A stretch of 64,000 nt of DNA from Rhodospirillaceae bacterium (GTDB taxonomy: Bacteria > Pseudomonadota > Alphaproteobacteria > Rhodospirillales > Rhodospirillaceae). The notes beneath the pieces were generated by a model that did no database searches, had not been told where the DNA came from, and saw nothing but the letters and a program-made list of their open reading frames with translations. Every line of letters begins with the position of its first letter. Position 1 is the first letter of the stretch. Shown here in pieces: positions 44,334-55,996 of the stretch. The DNA is taken from the NCBI GenBank assembly GCA_002737725.1, contig NSIP01000002.1, forward strand, positions 1 to 64,000, written 5' to 3'. The position numbers were made by a program, and so were the translations under genes.

Positions 44334-47276
44334 GTGGATACAACGTTTCTCTCCGGCGCAAACGCCGTTTTTCTTTCCGAACTTTACGATCAGTATTTGA
44401 ACAACCCAGCCTCGGTTGATCCCAGTTGGGCGGCCTTCTTCCGCGATCTTGGCGATGATCGTGCCGAACTGATCGCCGATTTGCATGGCGCTAGTTGGGG
44501 CAATACCCCCTCAGGCGTCATCGGCGTGCCAGATCCCGACGCTGCTGCTCCTGCCAAAGGCAAAGACAAAGGATCAAGGCCCGCAGCCGCACCCAGCGGG
44601 GCCGTCGATCAGGCCGCCGTGATGAAGCAAGCCGAAGACTCGATCAAAGCCCTGGCTTTGGTTCGGGCCTACCGCACGCGCGGTCATCAGCTCGCCAATC
44701 TCGATCCGCTCAAGCTTTACAAAGCGTCATCGAGCCCAGAATTAGAAATCAGCTACCACGGCTTTGCCGAGGCCGACCTCAACCGCCAGATCGTGCTGGG
44801 CGGGATTATGGGTTTTGATAAGGCCACCCTGCGCCAGTTGATGGATGCGCTCCGCCAAACCTACTGCGGCACTATCGGTGTCGAGTACATGCACGTCCAA
44901 GACATCAAGCAGCGCGAGTGGTTGCAAAAACGCATCGAACCTAATCGCAACCAACCGGCGTTCTCGCCCGAAGGTAAAAAAGCAATTCTGGAAAGACTTG
45001 TCGATGCCGAAGGCTTCGAGAAGTTCCTCGGCATTAAATATACTGGCACAAAGCGCTTTGGCTTAGATGGCGGCGAATCAACCATTCCGGCCTTAGAGCA
45101 AATCCTCAAGCGTGGCGGCACCTTGGGTGTGAAACAAGTCGTGCTGGGCATGGCGCATCGTGGGCGGTTGAACATCCTCGTCAACGTCATGCACAAGCCC
45201 TTCAGTGCGTTGTTCTCGGAATTTCAGGGCAACTCGCCCAATCCCGATAGCGTCGAAGGGTCCGGCGACGTGAAGTACCATTTAGGTACGTCAGCGGATC
45301 GCGAATTCGATGGCAATGTCGTGCACTTGTCGCTCACAGCCAACCCGTCGCACTTAGAAGTTGTTAATCCGGTTGTCTTGGGCAAAGTTCGCGCCAAGCA
45401 AGACCAAAGTGGTGACGCCGGACGCAAACAGAGTTTGGCGCTGCTGATTCACGGTGACGCCGCCTTCGCAGGACAAGGCATTATCGCCGAATGCTTTGGG
45501 TTCTCGCAGATCGAAGGCTATGCCACGGGCGGCACCATCCACGTTGTGATTAACAACCAAATTGGCTTTACCACCACACCGCGCTATTCCCGTTCGGGCC
45601 TTTATTGCACCGACATCGCTAAAATGGTTGAAGCGCCCATTTTTCACGTCAACGCCGATGACCCCGAAGCCGTGGTCCATTGTGCGCGCATGGTGACTGA
45701 ATTCCGTCAGGAGTTCGGCATCGATGTGGTGCTTGATATCGTTTGCTATCGTCGCTTTGGCCACAACGAAGGCGACGAGCCGAAGTTCACCCAGCCCTTG
45801 ATGTACAAGGCCATCGAAGCTCATCCTACAGCGCGGACCCTTTACGCACAGCGCCTCGTCGATGAGGGCCTTTTCACCCAAGCCGAAGCCGACGGCATGA
45901 TGGCCAAATTCATGCATATGATGGAGGCCGATTTCGAAGCCTCTGCCAGCTTCAAACCCAACAAGGCCGATTGGTTGGAGGGCTCGTGGAAGGGCCTGGC
46001 CTCCATGGGCGAAGAAGAAGAATTCCGTGATGACGCGACGGGTGTCGCCCCCGATGTGTTGAAAGAGGTCGGCTATGCCATCTCGGCCAGCCCGGCGGGT
46101 GTAGCGGTCAACACCAAAATTGCGCGCCAGCTCAAGGCCAAGCGCGAAGCGATAGATAGCGGCAGAGATATTGATTGGGCCACCGCTGAAGCCATGGCGT
46201 TTGGCACGCTGTTGGTCGAGGGCAGCGCGGTGCGTTTGTCAGGCCAAGATTGCGGTCGCGGCACGTTCTCGCAACGTCACTCGGTGCTGGTCGACCAGGA
46301 AACCGAGGCGCGCTATGTGCCGCTGAGTAATATTCGCCCGGGCAAACAGGCGCGTTTCGAAGTCCTTGATAGTCCGTTGTCCGAGCTATCATTGCTAGGC
46401 TTTGAATACGGCTACAGCTTGGCTGAACCTAATACACTCACATTGTGGGAAGCGCAGTTCGGCGATTTCTCCAACGGCGCGCAGATGATCATCGATCAGT
46501 TCATCTCATCGGCTGAAAGCAAGTGGCTGCGGTTGTCGGGTTTGGTCATGCTATTGCCACATGGCTATGAAGGTCAGGGACCAGAGCATTCGTCAGCGCG
46601 GTTTGAGCGTTATTTGCAAATGTCGGGCCAAGATAATTGGCAGGTCTGTAATTTCACCACGCCGGCCAATTTATTCCATGCGCTGCGTCGCCAAATTCGT
46701 CGCAACTTCCGCAAGCCCTTGATTGTGTTTGAACCTAAATCCCTGCTGCGCCACAAGCGTTGCGTCTCCACCCTCGAAGACCTCAGCTCCAATGGCAAGT
46801 TCCAGCGCGTGATCGGCGAAACGGGCAAGTTGGTTGCTGACGCCAAAGTCCGCCGTGTCGTAGTCTGTACGGGCAAGGTTTATTACGACCTGCTGCAAAC
46901 CCGCGAAGATAAAAACATCGACGACGTCGCCATTCTTCGTGTCGAGCAGCTTTATCCCTGGCCCAAAGAAACGCTGGTCAAGGAGATCGCCAAGTACAAA
47001 AACGCCGAAGTGGTGTGGTGCCAAGAAGAGCCCGCCAATATGGGGGCGTGGACCTTCGTTGACCGTCGCCTTGAGTACGCGCTGGAAGGTTTGGATATTA
47101 AATCCAAGCGCCCGGTCTTCGCAGGCCGCTCACCGGCCGCCTCGCCTGCCACAGGCCTGATGAAGATCCATGTGAAAGAGCAAAATCAGTTGGTGGAGTG
47201 GGCGCTCAATACGCCGCTTGCGCAAATTCCGCAGCCTTTCCGCCGCGTCACCAAAATCAAGATGGCAGCGGAATAA
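44334..47276 (+). CDS. sucA: 2-oxoglutarate dehydrogenase E1
   Basis: SucA is the thiamine-diphosphate E1 that decarboxylates 2-oxoglutarate. The 980-residue protein has the E1 N-terminal start ([20 protein letters not shown]), a linker, [33 protein letters not shown] for the ThDP region, [19 protein letters not shown], and QNTDLG-like C-terminal transketolase domains ([17 protein letters not shown]). GTG at 44334 follows AAGGA at 44321-44325 by 8 bases; an upstream TTG would add 11 odd residues. Confidence 0.97.
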   Translation: MDTTFLSGANAVFLSELYDQYLNNPASVDPSWAAFFRDLGDDRAELIADLHGASWGNTPSGVIGVPDPDAAAPAKGKDKGSRPAAAPSGAVDQAAVMKQAEDSIKALALVRAYRTRGHQLANLDPLKLYKASSSPELEISYHGFAEADLNRQIVLGGIMGFDKATLRQLMDALRQTYCGTIGVEYMHVQDIKQREWLQKRIEPNRNQPAFSPEGKKAILERLVDAEGFEKFLGIKYTGTKRFGLDGGESTIPALEQILKRGGTLGVKQVVLGMAHRGRLNILVNVMHKPFSALFSEFQGNSPNPDSVEGSGDVKYHLGTSADREFDGNVVHLSLTANPSHLEVVNPVVLGKVRAKQDQSGDAGRKQSLALLIHGDAAFAGQGIIAECFGFSQIEGYATGGTIHVVINNQIGFTTTPRYSRSGLYCTDIAKMVEAPIFHVNADDPEAVVHCARMVTEFRQEFGIDVVLDIVCYRRFGHNEGDEPKFTQPLMYKAIEAHPTARTLYAQRLVDEGLFTQAEADGMMAKFMHMMEADFEASASFKPNKADWLEGSWKGLASMGEEEEFRDDATGVAPDVLKEVGYAISASPAGVAVNTKIARQLKAKREAIDSGRDIDWATAEAMAFGTLLVEGSAVRLSGQDCGRGTFSQRHSVLVDQETEARYVPLSNIRPGKQARFEVLDSPLSELSLLGFEYGYSLAEPNTLTLWEAQFGDFSNGAQMIIDQFISSAESKWLRLSGLVMLLPHGYEGQGPEHSSARFERYLQMSGQDNWQVCNFTTPANLFHALRRQIRRNFRKPLIVFEPKSLLRHKRCVSTLEDLSSNGKFQRVIGETGKLVADAKVRRVVVCTGKVYYDLLQTREDKNIDDVAILRVEQLYPWPKETLVKEIAKYKNAEVVWCQEEPANMGAWTFVDRRLEYALEGLDIKSKRPVFAGRSPAASPATGLMKIHVKEQNQLVEWALNTPLAQIPQPFRRVTKIKMAAE

Positions 47277-47331
47277 ATATTCCGCTGATCCAGCGCACGA
47301 CGAACACGACCGCCTCTTTAAAGGTTTGCAT

Positions 47332-48597
47332 ATGACAATCGAAATTAAAGTTCCTACGTTGGGTGAATCGGTTTCCGAAGCCACCGTCGCCAAATGGCTG
47401 AAGAAGGTGGGCGACAGCGTTGCTGCCGACGAACCCTTGCTCGAGTTGGAAACCGATAAGGTGACGCTCGAGGTCAATGCGCCGGCTGCCGGAACGCTGA
47501 GCGAAATTCTGGCCGCCGAAGGGGCCGAAGTGGGTGTTGGTGTAGTGCTGGGGTTGCTCGGTGCAGCAGGTGCTGCAGTCGCGCCAAAAAAAGCCGAAGC
47601 TGCAAAACCTGCCGCGCCTGCGCCTGCCGCCGCCGCAGCTGCTCCGGTTGTTGCCAAAGCGGCTGCTCCCGCACCCAAGCCTGTGGCGCCCGCACCTGCA
47701 GCGGCGCCGAAAGTGTCGATGGCTGGCGATTTTCCCTTGGCCCCCTCGGTGCGTCATTTGGTCGACGAGCATGGCCTCGACCCCCGCAAAATTTCAGCCA
47801 GCGGAAAAGACGGGCGCCTGACCAAGGCCGATGTCATTGGCTATATCGCCAACGGTGGCGACAAGGCGGTGAAGCCCAGCGTGCCCAATAATGTTGCGCG
47901 CGAAGAGCGTGTGAAGATGACACGGTTGAGAAAGAGAATCGCCGAACGTTTGAAAGAAGCACAAAACACCGCCGCGATGCTGACTACGTTCAACGAGGTC
48001 GATATGTCGGCTGTCATGGCCATGCGCAATAAATACAAAGACGGCTTTGAGAAAAAGCACGGCATAAAAATGGGCTTTATGTCGTTCTTTGTGAAAGCCT
48101 GCGTCACTGCGCTGAAGGAACTTCCCGCCGTCAACGGTGAAATCCGTGGCGACGAATTGATTTACAAAAACTTCTACGATGTTGGGGTTGCTGTCGGCAC
48201 GCCGCAAGGCCTCGTGGTGCCGGTAGTGCGCGATTGCGATACCAAGTCCTTCGCTGAAATCGAGGCCGAAATTTCAGGCTTTGGGCGCAAGGCGCGCGAT
48301 GGAAAACTGACCATCGAAGAAATGACTGGCGGCAGCTTCACTATTTCCAACGGCGGCATCTATGGCTCGATGTTGTCCACGCCCATTCTCAACACGCCAC
48401 AGTCGGCGATTTTGGGCATGCACAACATCAAGCAACGCGCCGTTGTGTTGGATGGTGGCTCCATCGTGGCGCGCCCCATGATGTACCTGGCACTCAGCTA
48501 CGATCACCGCATCATCGACGGCCGCGAGGCCGTGACGTTCCTGGTGCGCGTCAAAGAAGGCCTGGAAGACCCCAGCCGCCTTGTGCTGGATATGTAA
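47332..48597 (+). CDS. sucB: Dihydrolipoamide succinyltransferase E2
   Basis: SucB carries the lipoyl arm and transfers succinyl to CoA. The 421-residue protein has the lipoyl domain [20 protein letters not shown] with lipoyl Lys in [13 protein letters not shown], an Ala/Pro-rich flexible linker, the E1/E3-binding domain around [20 protein letters not shown], and the catalytic core ending [20 protein letters not shown]. The ATG at 47332 follows AAAGG. Confidence 0.97.
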   Translation: MTIEIKVPTLGESVSEATVAKWLKKVGDSVAADEPLLELETDKVTLEVNAPAAGTLSEILAAEGAEVGVGVVLGLLGAAGAAVAPKKAEAAKPAAPAPAAAAAAPVVAKAAAPAPKPVAPAPAAAPKVSMAGDFPLAPSVRHLVDEHGLDPRKISASGKDGRLTKADVIGYIANGGDKAVKPSVPNNVAREERVKMTRLRKRIAERLKEAQNTAAMLTTFNEVDMSAVMAMRNKYKDGFEKKHGIKMGFMSFFVKACVTALKELPAVNGEIRGDELIYKNFYDVGVAVGTPQGLVVPVVRDCDTKSFAEIEAEISGFGRKARDGKLTIEEMTGGSFTISNGGIYGSMLSTPILNTPQSAILGMHNIKQRAVVLDGGSIVARPMMYLALSYDHRIIDGREAVTFLVRVKEGLEDPSRLVLDM

Positions 48598-48612
48598 CGA
48601 TAAAAATTGTCA

Positions 48613-48633
48613 CCCTCGGGCTTGACCCGAGGG
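48613..48633. repeat. Perfect palindrome between sucB and lpdA
   Basis: CCCTCGGG (48613-48620), loop CTTGA, CCCGAGGG (48626-48633). The core CGGGCTTGACCCG is the common alphaproteobacterial intergenic palindrome and resembles the one after sdhB. In the middle of an operon it may adjust relative expression of sucAB and lpdA. Confidence 0.6.
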
Positions 48634-48682
48634 TTCAGGGTTGTGCGCGCGAGCAGTGGCCAAGGCCTACGGGAGTTCTTAA

Positions 48683-50101
48683 ATGTCCGATACTTTCGAC
48701 GTCATTGTTATCGGCGGTGGGCCCGGCGGTTATGTGTGTGCCATTCGCGCAGCCCAATTGGGCCTCAAAACCGCATGCGTTGAAAACCGTGGCACACTGG
48801 GCGGCACGTGTTTGAACGTGGGCTGCATCCCCTCCAAAGCCATGCTCCAATCCTCGCATTTGTTTGAAGAAGCCAACCATTCATTCGCGAGCCACGGCAT
48901 TAAAGTCTCGAAGGTAGAATTAGATTTGCCCGCCATGCTAGCGCGCAAAGACGATGTGGTAAAACAAAACACCACGGGCATCGAGTTCCTGTTTAAGAAA
49001 AATAAAGTCACCTACATCAAAGGCACGGGCAAAGTTGCCAAAGCTATCCCGGGCGCGCACCAAATTGCAGTAAAAAGGCTCGACGGCACCGACGCTACTT
49101 ACACCGCGAAATATGTGGTCATCGCCACGGGATCTGAAGTTACGCCGTTGCCAGGCATCATTATCGACGAAAAAAAAATTGTGTCCTCCACCGGCGCACT
49201 ATCGCTGGCCAAAGTTCCCAAAAGTATGGTCGTCATCGGCGGCGGGGTCATTGGCCTGGAAATGGGCTCGGTCTGGCGTCGCCTGGGCGCGCAAGTGACG
49301 GTGGTTGAGTTTCTCGATTTCATCATGCTGCCCATGGATGGAGAAGTGCGCAAACAGATGCAACGTATTCTGGAAAAGCAGGGCATGAAATTCATGCTCG
49401 GCCAAAAAGTCACCAAAGCTGTGCCCGGCAAAGATGGCGTGACGCTGACCATCGAGCCCGCTAAAGGTGGTGCGGCCACCGAGATGAAAGCCGATGTGGT
49501 GCTGGTGGCCGTGGGCCGTCGTCCGTTCACCAACGGCTTGGGCTTGGCCGAAGCGGGCGTCAAAATGACCAACCGTGGCTTTGTCGAGGCTGACATCCAT
49601 TATCAAACCAACATCGAAGGCATTTTTGCCATCGGCGATGTGATCGGTGGCATGATGCTGGCGCACAAGGCCGAAGACGAGGGCGTGGCCGTGGCTGAAG
49701 TGTGCGCCGGGCAAACCGCGCATATCAATTACGATGCCATTGCATCGGTGATCTACACGTGGCCCGAAGTGGCTGGCGTGGGCAAAACCGAAGAGCAATT
49801 GAAAGAGGCGGGCGTGGCTTACAAAGCTGGCAAGTTCCCGTTCACCGCCAACTCCCGCGCGCGCAGCAACGGAGACATGGAAGGTTTTGTGAAAATCCTG
49901 GCCGACGCCACGACCGATCGTGTTCTCGGCTGCCACATCATTGGGCCCTCGGGTGGCGACCTGATTATGGAAGTGGCGTTAGGGATGGAATTTGGCGCCT
50001 CAGCCGAAGACATTGCGCGGACCTCTCATGCCCACCCGCAATTGGGCGAAGCGGTGAAAGAAGCCGCGCTGAATGTCGACAAGCGCGCCATCCACATTTG
50101 A
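48683..50101 (+). CDS. lpdA: Dihydrolipoyl dehydrogenase
   Basis: E3 reoxidises the lipoyl groups of the 2-oxoglutarate complex and makes NADH. The 472-residue protein has [20 protein letters not shown], the redox disulfide [15 protein letters not shown], a second Rossmann motif [20 protein letters not shown], the FAD motif [20 protein letters not shown], and the dimer interface His region [16 protein letters not shown]. Genetic position says it serves SucAB. Confidence 0.97.
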   Translation: MSDTFDVIVIGGGPGGYVCAIRAAQLGLKTACVENRGTLGGTCLNVGCIPSKAMLQSSHLFEEANHSFASHGIKVSKVELDLPAMLARKDDVVKQNTTGIEFLFKKNKVTYIKGTGKVAKAIPGAHQIAVKRLDGTDATYTAKYVVIATGSEVTPLPGIIIDEKKIVSSTGALSLAKVPKSMVVIGGGVIGLEMGSVWRRLGAQVTVVEFLDFIMLPMDGEVRKQMQRILEKQGMKFMLGQKVTKAVPGKDGVTLTIEPAKGGAATEMKADVVLVAVGRRPFTNGLGLAEAGVKMTNRGFVEADIHYQTNIEGIFAIGDVIGGMMLAHKAEDEGVAVAEVCAGQTAHINYDAIASVIYTWPEVAGVGKTEEQLKEAGVAYKAGKFPFTANSRARSNGDMEGFVKILADATTDRVLGCHIIGPSGGDLIMEVALGMEFGASAEDIARTSHAHPQLGEAVKEAALNVDKRAIHI

Positions 50102-50148
50102 TATACCGGGGCGGTATATGCCGACCACACTATGGCCGGTATAACCGG
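50101..50148. promoter_or_regulatory. Two close palindromes sharing a CGGTAT core
   Basis: ATATACCG (50101-50108), GGG, CGGTATAT (50112-50119) is one perfect inverted repeat, starting at the last base of the lpdA stop. CCGGT (50136-50140), ATA, ACCGG (50144-50148) is a second, containing CCGGTATA. No T run follows either. They could be operator sites for the glycosyltransferase transcript or transcript-end structures. Confidence 0.35.
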
Positions 50149-50184
50149 TAAATACCTTTCAATAATAGGTGGAACCGGTGATCC

Positions 50185-50951
50185 ATGAATTGCGCTGTTC
50201 CCACCATCGCCGTCATCATTCCGGCTTATAACGCGTCAGCGACGTTAGCCCGAACGCTCGCCAGTGCGCTGAAGTCGGTAGGGTATTGCGGTGCGCAAGG
50301 GTTAGAGATCGAGGCTGAGTCATGGTGGTTGATGATTGCTCGACCGATGCCGCAACCTCCATCGCGCAAAATACCACAGGCGTGCGGCTCATCACCCATG
50401 CCATCAATCACGGTCCGGGCTTTGCGCGGAACGAAGGTGTGCGCCAATCTCACGCTCAAATCCTGTTTTTTCTCGATGCCGACGACGTGTTCTACTCTAA
50501 CCATATTCACGCCTGCCTTGCGGCGTTATTGGCTGACGATACGTTGGGCTTCGTGTTCACGCGCATGCGCATCTATATGCCCATGAATCCCTATTGGCCA
50601 GCGTCACTGGATAAAAGTAGCCCCATCAACTTTTGTGTATGGCGCGTGTGGCACGACTGGCTGCAAGGCTTTGCCGAAGACGACGAATTTCGCACTCACC
50701 GGACCGAGGATGTGCTCTATCGCATATGCCTGCGTGGGTTGGTGAAGCACACAAAGTTGGATCTTGAGACGTGCGAGCAATTTGTCTCGCCTGGCAATGC
50801 GCTTGATCGTCAGCGTCAGAAGCTTGGTCTGTCAAAAAAAGATTGGATGGACAGCGGCATCGATGATGGTTTTGTCATGACCGAGCGCATGAAAACTGTC
50901 AGCATGGATCGTCTTATGCACGTTGAACGACTTCTTGGAACCACGAAGTAA
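50185..50951 (+). pseudogene. Glycosyltransferase family 2 gene, frameshifted
   Basis: ATG at 50185 follows AGGTGG. The first frame encodes TIAVIIPAYNASATLARTLA, the classic GT2 N-terminus, up to LEIEAE at about 50318. The next frame (+2) then carries VMVVDDCSTDAATSIAQN, the UDP-sugar Asp region, HGPGFARNEGVRQSHAQILF and FLDADDVF (the DXD-like acceptor motif), and runs to TAA at 50949-50951. One inserted base near 50318-50322 would give one protein of about 255 residues. There is no homopolymer at the break, so this looks more like a real inactivating deletion than a sequencing slip. A shortened protein could start from the ATG at 50322 but would lack the first strand. Confidence 0.8.
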
Positions 50952-50957
50952 TCCATC

Positions 50958-51734
50958 ATGTTTCTGCCCATCGGCGACGATAATCCGCACACCACGTTCC
51001 CCATCGTCAATTACACACTGCTGGGTTTGTGCGTGATGGTGTTCCTGTGGCAATTCTCGCTGTCAGATTTCGAAGGCGAGGCGGCGGTGATCATGTTCGG
51101 GCTGATCCCGGGTGATCTGTTTGGCACCGTGAAAAGTCAAATCGAACGTCCGCCTGATGTGCTGACGATCTTCACCTCGATGTTCCTGCACGGGGGCTGG
51201 ATGCACCTGTTGGGCAACATGGGTTATTTGTGGATCTTTGGCGATAACATCGAGGCCTCGCTCGGCCATGTGCGCTATCTCATGTTCTATTTGCTGTGCG
51301 GTGTGGTGGCGGCCATGGCACATGCTTTGGCCGCACCTGGCTCGGACATCCCCATGATCGGCGCCTCGGGCGCCATTTCGGGCGTGCTTGGCGCATACTT
51401 GGTGCTTCATCCGCGCGCCAATATTCGCGTCTTTGTGTGGATCATCATCTACTTCTCGGTCTGGAATTTACCCGCCTTCATCGTGTTGGGCTTCTGGTTT
51501 GGCGGACAGTTGCTCAGCTCCATGAATGTTGACCCAGGCGAGCCGGGCATTGCCTTCATGGCGCACATCGGCGGCTTTGTGGCCGGCGCAGTGCTGGTCT
51601 TCTTCTTCAAAAAGCGCGACGTGAAGGCGTTCGAGCTCGCTCACAGTCGCGCCTTTGCGCTCGATAAGCGCCCCATTCGTATGCGTCGCAGCGGTTCGGT
51701 GCCGCGCTCGGGCACACGCGGGCCTTGGGGCTAG
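50958..51734 (+). CDS. Rhomboid-family intramembrane serine protease
   Basis: A 258-residue membrane protein with about six helices. It has the rhomboid hallmarks [20 protein letters not shown], the catalytic Ser in [20 protein letters not shown] and the catalytic His in [18 protein letters not shown]. The basic C-terminal tail ([14 protein letters not shown]) is cytoplasmic. Substrate unknown. It starts 6 bases after the broken glycosyltransferase gene. Confidence 0.88.
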   Translation: MFLPIGDDNPHTTFPIVNYTLLGLCVMVFLWQFSLSDFEGEAAVIMFGLIPGDLFGTVKSQIERPPDVLTIFTSMFLHGGWMHLLGNMGYLWIFGDNIEASLGHVRYLMFYLLCGVVAAMAHALAAPGSDIPMIGASGAISGVLGAYLVLHPRANIRVFVWIIIYFSVWNLPAFIVLGFWFGGQLLSSMNVDPGEPGIAFMAHIGGFVAGAVLVFFFKKRDVKAFELAHSRAFALDKRPIRMRRSGSVPRSGTRGPWG

Positions 51735-51742
51735 TTCACATC

Positions 51743-52696
51743 ATGCAGCCGATCATTTCCATTTCTAACCTGTCAAAAACCTACGCCACAGGCTTCAAGG
51801 CGCTTAACAACGTGAGTCTCGAGATCAGTCGCGGCGAAATCTTTGCGCTGCTGGGTCCTAACGGGGCGGGCAAGACGACGCTGATTGGCATTGTATGCGG
51901 CCTCGTGACACCCTCAAGCGGCACGGTGCTGGCCGACGGCCACGATGTGGTGCGCCATTATCGCAATGCCCGCTATAAAATCGGCTTGGTGCCCCAAGAG
52001 CTGACAACCGATGCCTTTGAAACCGTGTGGGCCACCGTCAAGTTAAGCCGCGGGCTGTTTGGGCGCGCACCCGATGCCGCGTATTTAGAGAAGGTTTTGC
52101 GTGACCTGTCATTGTGGGACAAGCGCCACGATAAAATTATGACGCTGTCGGGCGGCATGAAGCGCCGCGTGATGATTGCCAAAGCGCTGTCGCACGAACC
52201 CGAGATTTTATTCCTCGATGAACCAACAGCCGGGGTTGATGTCGAACTGCGTCGGGATATGTGGAAGATGGTTCGCGCGCTGCGCGACCGGGGTGTGACG
52301 ATTATTCTAACCACGCACTACATTGAAGAAGCCGAAGACATGGCCGATCGTGTGGGCGTGATCAGCAGGGGCGAGTTGATCTTGGTTGAAGACAAAGCTG
52401 AGTTGATGGCGAAGCTTGGCAAGAAGCAGCTTACGTTGCAGCTTGCGCAGCCGCTGGCTGCCATCCCCGACGAACTGGCTGATTGGAAACTCACGCTGAA
52501 ATCTGGCGGGTATGAATTAGAGTATGTCTTTGATGCTAAATCTGAACGGGCAGGGGTGTCGTCCTTGCTCAAGCGCATGACAGACATTGGACTTGCGTTC
52601 ACCGATCTACATACGCAGAAAAGCTCGCTCGAGGATATTTTTGTCAGTCTCGTCAGCGACAAATCGCTAGCATCAAGCCTAGCGGGGCAGCCATGA
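51743..52696 (+). CDS. ABC transporter ATP-binding protein (ABC-2 type exporter)
   Basis: A 317-residue ATPase of the drug/polysaccharide exporter group. Walker A is [20 protein letters not shown], the signature is [15 protein letters not shown], Walker B is [20 protein letters not shown], and the switch His is in [20 protein letters not shown]. The C-terminal 90 residues are the accessory domain usual in this group. The ATG at 51743 ([10 protein letters not shown]) is chosen over one inside the rhomboid gene end. The permease follows with a 4-base overlap. Confidence 0.92.
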   Translation: MQPIISISNLSKTYATGFKALNNVSLEISRGEIFALLGPNGAGKTTLIGIVCGLVTPSSGTVLADGHDVVRHYRNARYKIGLVPQELTTDAFETVWATVKLSRGLFGRAPDAAYLEKVLRDLSLWDKRHDKIMTLSGGMKRRVMIAKALSHEPEILFLDEPTAGVDVELRRDMWKMVRALRDRGVTIILTTHYIEEAEDMADRVGVISRGELILVEDKAELMAKLGKKQLTLQLAQPLAAIPDELADWKLTLKSGGYELEYVFDAKSERAGVSSLLKRMTDIGLAFTDLHTQKSSLEDIFVSLVSDKSLASSLAGQP

Positions 52697-53469
52697 GCGC
52701 ACCGATGTTCAATCACCACGCTGTGTGGGCGATCTATAAATTTGAAATGGCGCGTTTTATGCGCACGGCCGTCCAAAGCGTGCTAACGCCGGTCCTCACG
52801 ACATCGCTCTATTTTATTGTGTTCGGCTCGGCTATTGGCTCACGCATGGATACTATCGATGGCGTCAGTTACGGCGCGTTTATTGTGCCGGGCCTCATCA
52901 TGTTGTCACTATTTACCGAGGGGCTCTCGAACGCATCCTTTGGCATATATGTGCAGAAGTTTACCGGCACCATCTACGAACTGCTCTCAGCCCCCATCTC
53001 GGCGTCGGAACTGGTGCTGGCCTTTGTCGGTGCAGCCGTGACCAAATCACTGTTGTTGGGCGCGTTGATTTTAGCCACGGCTGCGCTGTTTGTGCCGCTA
53101 CAAATTCTCCAACCCGGATGGATGGTGGCCTTTCTGTCGCTAACCGCCATTACATTCTGCTTGTTCGGTTTCGTTCTGGGCGTCTGGGCCAAAGGGTGGG
53201 AGCAACTGTCTATGATCCCATTTTTGATTGTCACACCGCTGACGTTCTTGGGTGGGGCATTCTATTCCATCGATATGCTGCCGCCATTCTGGCGCACGGT
53301 GACGTTGTTCAATCCTATCGTTTATTTGATCAGCGGCTTTCGCTGGAGTTTTTACGGCACCGCCGATGTAGCGGTCGGAACCAGCCTTGCCATGATTGTG
53401 GTGTTCTTGATGGTGTGCCTTGCGGCCGTCGCGTGGGTTTTCAAAACCGGGTATCGGCTGAAGAATTAA
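52693..53469 (+). CDS. ABC-2 type transporter permease
   Basis: A 258-residue inner-membrane protein of the ABC2_membrane family, with six hydrophobic segments and the signature [22 protein letters not shown] near the end. It starts ATGAGC overlapping the ATPase stop, so the pair forms a two-gene exporter. The similarity is to YadH/NodJ-type permeases; the exported compound is unknown. Its TAA shares the sequence TTAA (53466-53469) with the convergent xerC stop. Confidence 0.9.
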   Translation: MSAPMFNHHAVWAIYKFEMARFMRTAVQSVLTPVLTTSLYFIVFGSAIGSRMDTIDGVSYGAFIVPGLIMLSLFTEGLSNASFGIYVQKFTGTIYELLSAPISASELVLAFVGAAVTKSLLLGALILATAALFVPLQILQPGWMVAFLSLTAITFCLFGFVLGVWAKGWEQLSMIPFLIVTPLTFLGGAFYSIDMLPPFWRTVTLFNPIVYLISGFRWSFYGTADVAVGTSLAMIVVFLMVCLAAVAWVFKTGYRLKN

Positions 53470-54434
53470 GCCGCTTTTATTTTGGCGCGCGGATGCGTCT
53501 GACGATAAACTTTCGTCAAATGCGCCGCATCGACGGCTGTGTATCTCTGCGTCGTCGACAACGACGCATGGCCCAGCAATTCCTGAATCGTCCGCAAGTC
53601 ACCACCCTTGGCTAGTAGGTGGGTAGCAAAGCTATGTCTCAGGGCGTGTGGCGTTGCGGTTTCATCAAGCCCTAACTGCGCGCGCACCTGTCGCAACTGG
53701 CGTTGCAGAACGCCAGGGTTCAGCGGCTTGCCGCGCGCCCCCACAAACAGCGCAGCGCTTTTTTCGGGCGGGAAGGGGCACAGCTTGCGATAGGTGCCTA
53801 GGGCCTCTTTGACCACGGCCAACACGGGCACAATGCGTTCTTTGCGGCCCTTGCCCACCACGCGCAGAGTGTCGCCTTTGGGGATATCGCCGCATGTCAG
53901 GCTTAAGGCCTCGCCAATCCGAAGCCCACAGCCATACAACAACAACAGCACCGCAATATCACGGGCTGACAACCATGGTTCATCGTGGGTTTCACCGATT
54001 GTACGGATGGCCTCCATCGCATCGTCTTCGCGCATAGCTTTGGGCACACTACGTGGCAAGCGCGGTGTTTTGATGGTGGTGACAGCAGGGTTATGCAAAA
54101 TCTCGCGACGCTCAAGGAACTTAAAGAAGTTTCGCAAGGTCGATATGCCACGAGCCAGTGAGCTGCGCGCAATGCCAAGATTGTTGCGATAAGACAGATA
54201 GGCGCGGAAGTCAGCAGGTTTGAGTGCGGCCAGTGCGGCCACATCAACTTCACCGCCGACGTGGTCAGCCATAAAAGTCAGGAATGCAGCAAGATCGCGC
54301 GCATAGGCGTCAATCGTGTGTTCAGAGGCGCGGCGTTCCGAGGCCAGCCATTCACGCCACAAGGTAATGGCAGCGGTGAGGTCTTTGCTCGCCGCAAAAT
54401 GAATCAGGTGTTGGGTTACAGTTCCAGTGTCCAC
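53466..54434 (-). CDS. xerC: Tyrosine recombinase XerC
   Basis: XerC with XerD resolves chromosome dimers at dif during division. The 322-residue protein has a SAM-like N-terminal DNA-binding domain and the catalytic domain with Arg in [15 protein letters not shown], Lys in [51 protein letters not shown] with the nucleophilic Tyr. The GTG start at 54434 lies inside the end of the DUF484 gene (19-base overlap). DUF484-xerC pairing is conserved in proteobacteria. Confidence 0.93.
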   Translation of the reverse strand: MDTGTVTQHLIHFAASKDLTAAITLWREWLASERRASEHTIDAYARDLAAFLTFMADHVGGEVDVAALAALKPADFRAYLSYRNNLGIARSSLARGISTLRNFFKFLERREILHNPAVTTIKTPRLPRSVPKAMREDDAMEAIRTIGETHDEPWLSARDIAVLLLLYGCGLRIGEALSLTCGDIPKGDTLRVVGKGRKERIVPVLAVVKEALGTYRKLCPFPPEKSAALFVGARGKPLNPGVLQRQLRQVRAQLGLDETATPHALRHSFATHLLAKGGDLRTIQELLGHASLSTTQRYTAVDAAHLTKVYRQTHPRAKIKAA

Positions 54435-55138
54435 CAGCGTCCCACGGCGTAGCGGGTGACGTGCCCCAGGAACGCGATCAGTTCAGTTCCTTGGTCGGCA
54501 TCGAAGTAGCCCGGCACGCGGCAGCCCACAGCAAACACGCCAGCAGGCAATCCTTCGCCAGCTTCCAGATGAATCAGCGCATCCGAGCGCACCAACCCGG
54601 CACTGGCTCCATAAAGGGCTGCTTCGCCCTCGATCTCGGGGCGAATGCGGCTGGGTTTATTGCCCAAAAGTTTTTCAATGGCACCGTGTGGCAAACCACG
54701 AATCGCACTGCCAAAATCGCCCGGCAAATTTTCGGTTTCAAACGCGATAGACACCGCATCGACGCCCAGGTGCAGAGGAAGTTCATCATGCAAAATTTGC
54801 GACATCTCGGCGTAGTCACGCGCGTACAGCAGGCCCAAGGTGCACTCCATGGCGCGCTCGACCAATGACATGTTGGCGCGTGTAGTCGACACCAGGCTTT
54901 CGCTTGAATTTTTTAGGTCATCGACTTGGCTGCGCAGGCGATCAACCACAAAGCGCTGCATATCAACGACAACGGTCTCTGTTTCAAAGGTGCGGTCGGG
55001 CGAGATGGCAGCCAGCAGATCAGAGTTGTTCAACAATACGCGAGGATTGCGGCGCAAATACGCAATGACATCTTGCTCGCGCAACTCCACCAGCGGCTCG
55101 GTGTTTACTTTTCCGCCAGCTTTAAATTGGTCGGCCAT
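54416..55138 (-). CDS. DUF484 family protein
   Basis: A 240-residue cytoplasmic GAF-like protein. Motifs: VIAYLRRNPRVLLNNSDLLA, VVDMQRFVVDRLRSQVDDLK (coiled coil), a beta-rich core with LGVDAVSIAFE, ALIHLEAGEGLPAGVFAVG and [18 protein letters not shown] at the end. The family sits beside xerC in many proteobacteria; its role is not established. The ATG at 55138 (MADQFKAGG) follows GGGGGA; an upstream in-frame start gives a low-complexity leader and is rejected. Confidence 0.85.
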   Translation of the reverse strand: MADQFKAGGKVNTEPLVELREQDVIAYLRRNPRVLLNNSDLLAAISPDRTFETETVVVDMQRFVVDRLRSQVDDLKNSSESLVSTTRANMSLVERAMECTLGLLYARDYAEMSQILHDELPLHLGVDAVSIAFETENLPGDFGSAIRGLPHGAIEKLLGNKPSRIRPEIEGEAALYGASAGLVRSDALIHLEAGEGLPAGVFAVGCRVPGYFDADQGTELIAFLGHVTRYAVGRWWTLEL

Positions 55139-55244
55139 TTTGCATCGTCCCCCACTCGGTCCCTGGCCGCTCGGCGCTTGCCCCGTGTTCAGGCCAGATT
55201 TATCGGTCTGGCTTCCGGGCTTGTCGTGATCGCGCCGCATCGGC

Positions 55245-55898
55245 TTACAGGATTGATTGGCCAGTTTTGGCCCAATCGTCCATGAAGGCTTTTAACCCCT
55301 TGTCAGTTAACGGATGGTTGAATAGTTGGCGCAAAGTGGATGGGGGCATGGTGGAGACGTGGGCGCCAATTTTGGCAGCCTCTACTATATGCATGGGGTG
55401 GCGGATGGAGGCCACCAATACCTCTGTTTTGAAGTCATAATTGCGGTAAATCGTACAAATATCGTCGATCAGCGCCATACCGTCGCTGCCGATATCATCC
55501 AAACGCCCAACGAAGGGTGAAATAAAGCTGGCTCCCGCCTTGGCGGCCAAAAGTGCTTGGGCGGGCGAGAAGCACAGGGTGACGTTGACCATAACCCCAT
55601 CGCTCGACAGGGATTTGCAGGCCTTCAGGCCGTCGGGTGTCAGCGGCACTTTAATCGTCACATTGGTGGCGATTTTGCGCAGCACGGCCGCTTCTTTCAT
55701 CATGGTGGCGTAATCGAGCGCGGTCACTTCGGCGCTGACGGGGCCCGGCACGATGGCGCAAATCTCGCGCACCAAGTCTAAAAACTTCTTGCCCGACTTG
55801 GCCGCCAATGATGGGTTGGTGGTCACGCCGTCTACCATGCCGGTCGCGGCCAGTTCTTTGATCTCGTTGATATCTGCGGTGTCGATAAAAAACTTCAT
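55245..55898 (-). CDS. Fructose-6-phosphate aldolase / transaldolase (TalB-like small form)
   Basis: A 217-residue TIM barrel of the FSA/TalC family, shorter than full transaldolase. It has [36 protein letters not shown], the Schiff-base Lys in [20 protein letters not shown], and [20 protein letters not shown]. Members either cleave fructose 6-phosphate or act as transaldolases; sequence alone does not decide. It is divergent from priA. Confidence 0.9.
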   Translation of the reverse strand: MKFFIDTADINEIKELAATGMVDGVTTNPSLAAKSGKKFLDLVREICAIVPGPVSAEVTALDYATMMKEAAVLRKIATNVTIKVPLTPDGLKACKSLSSDGVMVNVTLCFSPAQALLAAKAGASFISPFVGRLDDIGSDGMALIDDICTIYRNYDFKTEVLVASIRHPMHIVEAAKIGAHVSTMPPSTLRQLFNHPLTDKGLKAFMDDWAKTGQSIL

Positions 55899-55996
55899 GA
55901 CGGGCTCTAATCTGTTCCTGGTGGTTGCGCCTTAAGCAAGGTCAGGGCAACAGTGTAGTCCATGCGTCTGCGCATCGCCACATCGTCCAAGGGCCT

